From contig JAGWIT010000041.1 of NCBI GenBank assembly GCA_028866155.1, positions 1-8,136 on the forward strand: 8,136 nt of DNA, read 5' to 3'. This DNA comes from Patescibacteria group bacterium (GTDB taxonomy: Bacteria > Patescibacteriota > Minisyncoccia > Phycocordibacterales > SBAW01). This document shows positions 5,122 to 8,136 of the stretch, one piece after another. Each line of letters starts with the position of its first letter. Position 1 is the stretch's first letter. Below the pieces are notes generated by a model, which was given only the letters and a program-made list of their open reading frames with translations, did no database searches and was not told the origin of the DNA. The translations under genes were made by a program, and so were the position numbers.

Positions 5122-5376
5122 ATGCGTTCTACTCCGCAGAGCGGATACGTCGGCCTTTTGGTACTTATTATCTCGGCGCTTATCATCGCATTTTTGTTCT
5201 GGCGGCCAGACTTATTTTCAGGCAAATCATCGGGAAATACTCAGAGTCAAGGATCGTACTCCCCGAGCAGCTCCACTCCGGTTGAGCAAGGCATAAACGC
5301 CATCCAGCAAGCGCAGAAGGCGAAGCAGCAGATCGAGAACCAATATAATCAAGAAACGCAGCTCGTTCCGAACTAG
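5122..5376 (+). CDS. Small membrane-anchored protein with helical tail (84 aa)
   Basis: ATG 5122 begins MRSTPQSGYVGLLVLIISAL: a short polar N-terminus and one transmembrane helix at about residues 9-27, followed by WRPD. A Ser/Gly/Gln/Pro linker (33-54) leads to a C-terminal Gln/Lys-rich helix (55-80, GINAIQQAQKAKQQIENQY) that could form a coiled coil. The front faintly resembles a type IV pilin leader, but the Phe/Glu pattern and prepilin cleavage site are missing, so I do not call a pilin. Such tiny anchor-plus-helix proteins are common in CPR genomes. No SD is seen, and the upstream -10 suggests a leaderless transcript. The next small membrane gene follows 36 bases later. Confidence 0.75.
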   Translation: MRSTPQSGYVGLLVLIISALIIAFLFWRPDLFSGKSSGNTQSQGSYSPSSSTPVEQGINAIQQAQKAKQQIENQYNQETQLVPN

Positions 5377-5412
5377 GCAACCTCCGACATTTCGTGCGGG
5401 TTAACATAAGTA

Positions 5413-5601
5413 ATGGCAGAAAAAGCGGCACTTCGGATATTTTGGGCTGCGATGCTCCTCTGCGCGGGCTCCGCGCTCATCGTCATTTGGGCCGGCAACA
5501 TCATCCCGACCAAGCTCGTCCCGACGTTTTTCATCATCGGCACCGCGAGCTTCCTCATCTGGGCGCCGATTGTCGCTTACCGGTTTTTGCAGAAGCTTTA
5601 G
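5413..5601 (+). CDS. Two-span small membrane protein (62 aa)
   Basis: ATG 5413 encodes MAEKAALRIF followed by two hydrophobic spans (about 9-29 and 36-56) separated by the short turn GNIIPTKLV, and ending in the basic tail YRFLQKL. By the positive-inside rule both ends should face the cytoplasm. There is no recognised family. No SD precedes the ATG. It may be co-transcribed with the 84-aa membrane gene, or use the weak -10-like TAACAT at 5402-5407 five bases upstream. No terminator is seen after it, and a strong promoter for the next gene begins 2 bases after its stop. Confidence 0.75.
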   Translation: MAEKAALRIFWAAMLLCAGSALIVIWAGNIIPTKLVPTFFIIGTASFLIWAPIVAYRFLQKL

Positions 5602-5602
5602 T

Positions 5603-5633
5603 TTGACAATATTTTCTAGACGTGTTATATAAT
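5603..5633 (+). promoter_or_regulatory. Strong sigma-70-type promoter
   Basis: A perfect TTGACA (5603-5608) precedes TTATATAAT. The perfect TATAAT (5628-5633) has a 19-base spacer, while the overlapping TATATA (5626-5631) gives 17. It is the best promoter in the window. The leader to GTG 5692 is about 50 bases. Confidence 0.8.
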
Positions 5634-5691
5634 TGACGGGTTACAGGGTCGTGGTTCTTAATCAATTGTTCATTACAGCAAGGAGACAAAA

Positions 5692-6129
5692 GTGAATGAG
5701 ACACCGATTTACGATAAAACGGGCTTGGAGCGGCGCAGGAAGATCCGCCAAGCAGTCGAGGTACTCACCGGAAAGGAGGTGGCCTTCCCTTTACTCAACT
5801 TCCGAACAGGCAGGGCGATTCTCCGTGTGGGAGACGAAGAGAAGACTCTTTTGTTTTCTTTCCGCGGTGAGGACCGCATTATCTTTACCGTGGGCGAGGA
5901 AGAAACCTGTTATGCGGCATTCCAGGCAAATGGCGAGGTCTTCGTTGGGGGTTCTGGTAAACCGTGGACGAAGGATGTCAGGAGGGGGAAAATCGTCATG
6001 CGATGGGCCGGTCGTGGATGTGGCAGCCGCCGCTTTGAACCGGTAAATCATCCATTGATAAGGTACTTTGCCCAAAGGTTGGGCATAAGTTTCGAGGAAC
6101 TGTTGGGCGAATCGTCGTCGTCACTGTAA
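5692..6129 (+). CDS. Hypothetical soluble protein (145 aa)
   Basis: GTG 5692 is set by AAGGAG (5680-5685) six bases upstream. I do not recognise the product. Residues 11-27 (LERRRKIRQAVEVLTGK) form a basic helix. Residues about 30-90 are rich in beta strands and turns (RAILRVGDEEKTLLFSFRGEDRIIFTVGEE), like a small beta-barrel or sandwich. A basic stretch with W103 and the GRGCGSRR cluster follows. The C-terminus (NHPLIRYFAQRLGISFEELLGE) has the look of a helix-turn-helix and ends in a serine tail. There is no signal peptide or TM. It is monocistronic, with a strong promoter and a terminator 21 bases after the stop. Function unknown. Confidence 0.75.
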   Translation: MNETPIYDKTGLERRRKIRQAVEVLTGKEVAFPLLNFRTGRAILRVGDEEKTLLFSFRGEDRIIFTVGEEETCYAAFQANGEVFVGGSGKPWTKDVRRGKIVMRWAGRGCGSRRFEPVNHPLIRYFAQRLGISFEELLGESSSSL

Positions 6130-6149
6130 TAGCTTCGTCCTTTCAGCCC

Positions 6150-6185
6150 AGCCCCGTCGGGAAACCGCCGGGGCTTTTTCTTTTT
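6150..6185 (+). terminator. Rho-independent terminator after the 145-aa gene
   Basis: An 11-bp stem with one mismatch (6150-6160 with 6165-6175) carries a GAAA tetraloop and is followed by TTTTCTTTTT. Confidence 0.9.
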
Positions 6186-6237
6186 AATAAGGATGGGCGT
6201 TACCCTGCCGAATTTCCGGTGCAAAATTATGAATTGA

Positions 6238-6246
6238 TGCTATAGT
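6238..6246 (+). promoter_or_regulatory. Extended -10 promoter for the 171-aa gene
   Basis: TGC directly precedes TATAGT (6241-6246), 5 of 6 to TATAAT. No good -35 lies 17 bases upstream (GGTGCA). The start would be near 6253, leaving a ~54-base leader. Confidence 0.55.
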
Positions 6247-6306
6247 CCCCTCCGGATAGGCAGAAATTTCTGCGAACAATCACCCAGATAGACGAGGAGG
6301 TGCCCC

Positions 6307-6822
6307 ATGGGAAAAGAAATCATGCTTTCACCGAGACGGTCTGTTTCCCCTTCTGACCTCAAACCGTACGTCCTTCGCGTCCGCGTGAGGCAGAATTTGC
6401 CATGGGAAGAGGCGGTTCTCGCGGCCGGTCCTGACACCCCCGAATACTTCGATGTTTTGAAGGTTGGGGGCCAGTATCCTGCCGGGAGTGGAGAGGTTGT
6501 CAAAGACATCCTTCTTATCAGCGACTGTAGGTGGTACGAAATTCCCGTCATAGCGAAGACCCTTTCCCTCGAACGGGCGCTCCCGCGCGACATATTCGCC
6601 TTGGCGAAATCGCATCCTCAGCTCCCTGTTGAGCTTGAGGCCGATTTACTCGCTCTCGAGAAGAATCCAATTCTAATCGTGGCGACGACGGAGTGCGAGT
6701 TCGAAGGCATTACCTGCGCTTGCGAAGTCCGGTGGAACACAGATGGACGACGGGTGGATATGGGCTGGATCGGTGACTACGGCGGTCCGAACCATTGGTT
6801 CGCTTTCGTGAACCCCGCATAA
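6307..6822 (+). CDS. Hypothetical soluble protein (171 aa)
   Basis: ATG 6307 follows AGGAGG (6295-6300) by 6 bases. No known family is recognised. The N-terminal part (LSPRRSVSPSDLKPYVLRVRV) is basic and leads into a strand-rich region. The middle contains the helix LPWEEAVLAAG, GGQYP (54-58), and VVKDILLISDCRWYEIPVI. Residues 105-175 hold an amphipathic helix (QLPVELEADLLALEKN), a hydrophobic strand PILIVATTECEFEG, and an aromatic C-terminus (WNTDGRR, GWIGDYGGPNHWFAFVNPA). Cysteines at 74, 130, 137 and 139 are unevenly spaced; CxxxxxxCxC might bind metal, but that is only a possibility. There is no signal peptide or TM. The gene has its own promoter, SD and terminator, like its left neighbour. 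Confidence 0.75.
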   Translation: MGKEIMLSPRRSVSPSDLKPYVLRVRVRQNLPWEEAVLAAGPDTPEYFDVLKVGGQYPAGSGEVVKDILLISDCRWYEIPVIAKTLSLERALPRDIFALAKSHPQLPVELEADLLALEKNPILIVATTECEFEGITCACEVRWNTDGRRVDMGWIGDYGGPNHWFAFVNPA

Positions 6823-6845
6823 ATAATCAATCTTCACAACCTCGG

Positions 6846-6876
6846 CTCCCGCGCAGTAGCGCGGGAGTTTTATTTT
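6846..6876 (+). terminator. Rho-independent terminator after the 171-aa gene
   Basis: A perfect 9-bp GC-rich stem (CTCCCGCGC 6846-6854 with GCGCGGGAG 6859-6867) and AGTA loop are followed by TTTTATTTTC. On the - strand the same hairpin lacks a following T-run, so it would serve the converging surface-protein gene poorly. Confidence 0.9.
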
Positions 6877-6920
6877 CTGTTAGTTAACCGCTTTGTGTTC
6901 TGACAGCGGAGGTTTCCGAA

Positions 6921-8136
6921 CTACCGCAACGCATTCAACTTCGCTCGCGTCTCGGGGCCGACACGGCCGTAGCCAGTGGTAGCGGGGGTGCCGCTTAAAA
7001 CGATACCGTACTTCGCCTGGAATTTCTCTACGGCCCGCTCAGTCAGAAGACCGAAGTAGTCGGTTTCGTGGCCGGGAGAGCCGGGACCGCTTTCTGCGAC
7101 TACCGTGTCTGGGTCCTGGTTCAAGAATGTTTGCAATCGTTGCACGTCTGCGCTGCTCGTATAAAGACCAAGATTGCTTGCGAACATTGCGACCGTGGTG
7201 CCGGAGGAGGCGGCAGATGCAGCCGTCGCACGTGCCGCCGTGGCAACTCCGAATGCCGCGCGTGTTGCAGGTCCCACGATACCAATCGAGTCAACACCGT
7301 TGTCTTTCTGGAAGCGGACGACGGCCGCTTTCGTGAGCGCGCCGAAGTATCCCTCTGCAGTGCCGGAAGGAATTGTCAGATATCCCTTCTCGACCAGATA
7401 CGTTTGCAACGCAGATACGTCGTCACCCTCGAGACCCTCGTAGAGCGAGCGTGTGAGTACGGGCGCAGCGGGTGTCGTAAACGCGGTGGCAGAGGCGGGC
7501 GGTGTGGACGTTGCCTTTTGTGTTGTCACTGTAGGTGTTGGGGTTGGTACCGGTAGCGGATTCGTCGCTGTGGACGACCCGCCCCCTCCTGATGAAACGA
7601 TTACCGGGCTGATGGCGCCAGGGCTGCTGCCCCCGCCGGATGATGCCGCGCTCGTCGCCGCGGTGGCCGAGCTTGAGTTAAGTCCTTCCCCGTTCGCGTT
7701 CACGCCCGCGACTTCGTAGTAATAGGCGGTGCCGGCAGAGAGCCCCGTATCGCTGTACGCTGTGCCTGTCACGCCGGTCGCGATAGAGGTTGTAAAGTTC
7801 GAATTCGTCGAACTGCGATAGATGGTGTAGGACGTTGCTGTCGGCGACGCGGTCCAGGAGAGGTCGATTTCAGACGCAGACGCGGCTGTGGCAGTAAGCC
7901 CTGTCGGCGCGGAGGGCACACCGTTTAGGATCGGGCCGTACTGGGTGAAGTGGTTCACCTGCATCGTGAACGTGTGATTCGTCGTGTCAATCGTCGCCGC
8001 CACTGGCTCCCATTGACCGGTGTTGGAATCGAAGTAACCGATCTGTAGATTTGCGGCGCTGAAGTTCGCCGGTAACGTAGCGGGGTCGTAGCTGGTGGTG
8101 ATGGAGACCGTGCTGTTTAAGGATGTGATGGGCTGG
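6921..8136 (-). CDS. Surface protein with FN3 and two peptidoglycan-binding-like domains (partial)
   Basis: The gene runs off the right edge: its frame is open from 8135 to the TAG at 6923-6921 (404 visible codons) and the N-terminus is missing. The visible part starts in a beta-sandwich segment (SITTSYDPATLPANFSAANL, then FDSNTGQWEPVAATID and MQVNHFTQYG), a type of strand repeat seen in large bacterial surface proteins. A fibronectin type III domain follows (visible residues about 73-165: APTGLTATAASASEIDLSW to AYYYEVAGVNANG). After a Ser/Gly/Thr/Pro linker with PVPTPTPTVT come two peptidoglycan_binding_1-like domains: about 228-296 (LYEGLEGDDVSALQTYL, GYFGALTKAAVVRFQ, VGPATRAAF) and about 322-403 (ADVQRLQTFLN, DYFGLLTERAVEKFQ, RVGPETRAKLNAL). 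The inferred role is a secreted adhesin or envelope scaffold held at the cell wall by its C-terminus. Bases 8001-8003 read GTG on this strand, but that is not the true start. Confidence 0.9.
   Translation of the reverse strand, partial: QPITSLNSTVSITTSYDPATLPANFSAANLQIGYFDSNTGQWEPVAATIDTTNHTFTMQVNHFTQYGPILNGVPSAPTGLTATAASASEIDLSWTASPTATSYTIYRSSTNSNFTTSIATGVTGTAYSDTGLSAGTAYYYEVAGVNANGEGLNSSSATAATSAASSGGGSSPGAISPVIVSSGGGGSSTATNPLPVPTPTPTVTTQKATSTPPASATAFTTPAAPVLTRSLYEGLEGDDVSALQTYLVEKGYLTIPSGTAEGYFGALTKAAVVRFQKDNGVDSIGIVGPATRAAFGVATAARATAASAASSGTTVAMFASNLGLYTSSADVQRLQTFLNQDPDTVVAESGPGSPGHETDYFGLLTERAVEKFQAKYGIVLSGTPATTGYGRVGPETRAKLNALR

Noticed and set aside
5122..5200. Type IV pilin-like N-terminus of the 84-aa protein
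   Set aside because: SGYVGLLVLIISAL lacks the prepilin G/F cleavage context with glutamate at position 5, and the protein is too short and low-complexity for a pilin.
1..8136. Search for CRISPR arrays, insertion sequences, attachment sites, origins and defence systems
   Set aside because: No regularly spaced direct repeats, no transposase, integrase or nuclease motifs, and no terminal inverted repeats were seen.

Overview
The window looks like a chromosomal segment of a Candidate Phyla Radiation bacterium (Patescibacteria, probably the Parcubacteria side, perhaps Kaiserbacteria-like). This rests on recalled protein families, not a search: a secreted glutamine-rich coiled-coil protein whose conserved half contains NRVRLAVHALL and GIGPQVSQIAQ; a surface protein ending in two peptidoglycan-binding-like repeats with the spelling LYEGLEGDDVSALQ; single-TM proteins with short N-terminal anchors; and many short orphan genes. 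There are no rRNA, tRNA, CRISPR or transposase genes, and base composition is mid-range.

Layout. Bases 1-307 hold the terminator of an upstream gene and a gene-poor leader. Three short + strand genes of unknown function follow (308-523, 621-983, 1229-1417), each with a good Shine-Dalgarno (SD) site; the last two have their own promoters and terminators. At 1573-2292 a + strand gene encodes a tandemly duplicated protein. Only its second copy keeps a possible metal site (HELHE plus HH), while the first copy has lost the histidines. It converges on, and overlaps by four bases, a - strand pair: a secreted Q-rich coiled-coil protein (3811-4680) followed by a membrane-anchored extracytoplasmic protein with a degenerate M23-like domain (2289-3788). 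Divergent from that pair, a small YdeI/OmpD-associated-type protein (4804-5055) is followed by two tiny membrane proteins (5122-5376, 5413-5601). Two more orphan genes, each with its own promoter, SD and terminator, lie at 5692-6129 and 6307-6822. A large - strand surface protein (FN3 domain plus two peptidoglycan-binding-like domains) runs off the right edge.

How it fits together. Two kinds of expression signal are interleaved. The orphan genes are mostly single-gene units with strong SD sites. The membrane genes, the YdeI-type gene and the HELHE gene lack SD sites, and at least two of them have a -10 element placed so that the transcript would begin at the start codon (leaderless). The cell-envelope theme is strong: six of the twelve genes encode predicted secreted or membrane proteins. 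No metabolic pathway can be read from the window. The most interesting items are the duplicated HELHE protein, the unusual start region of the M23-like gene, the leaderless/SD dichotomy, and a ~23-base motif repeated in the leaders of the first three small genes.
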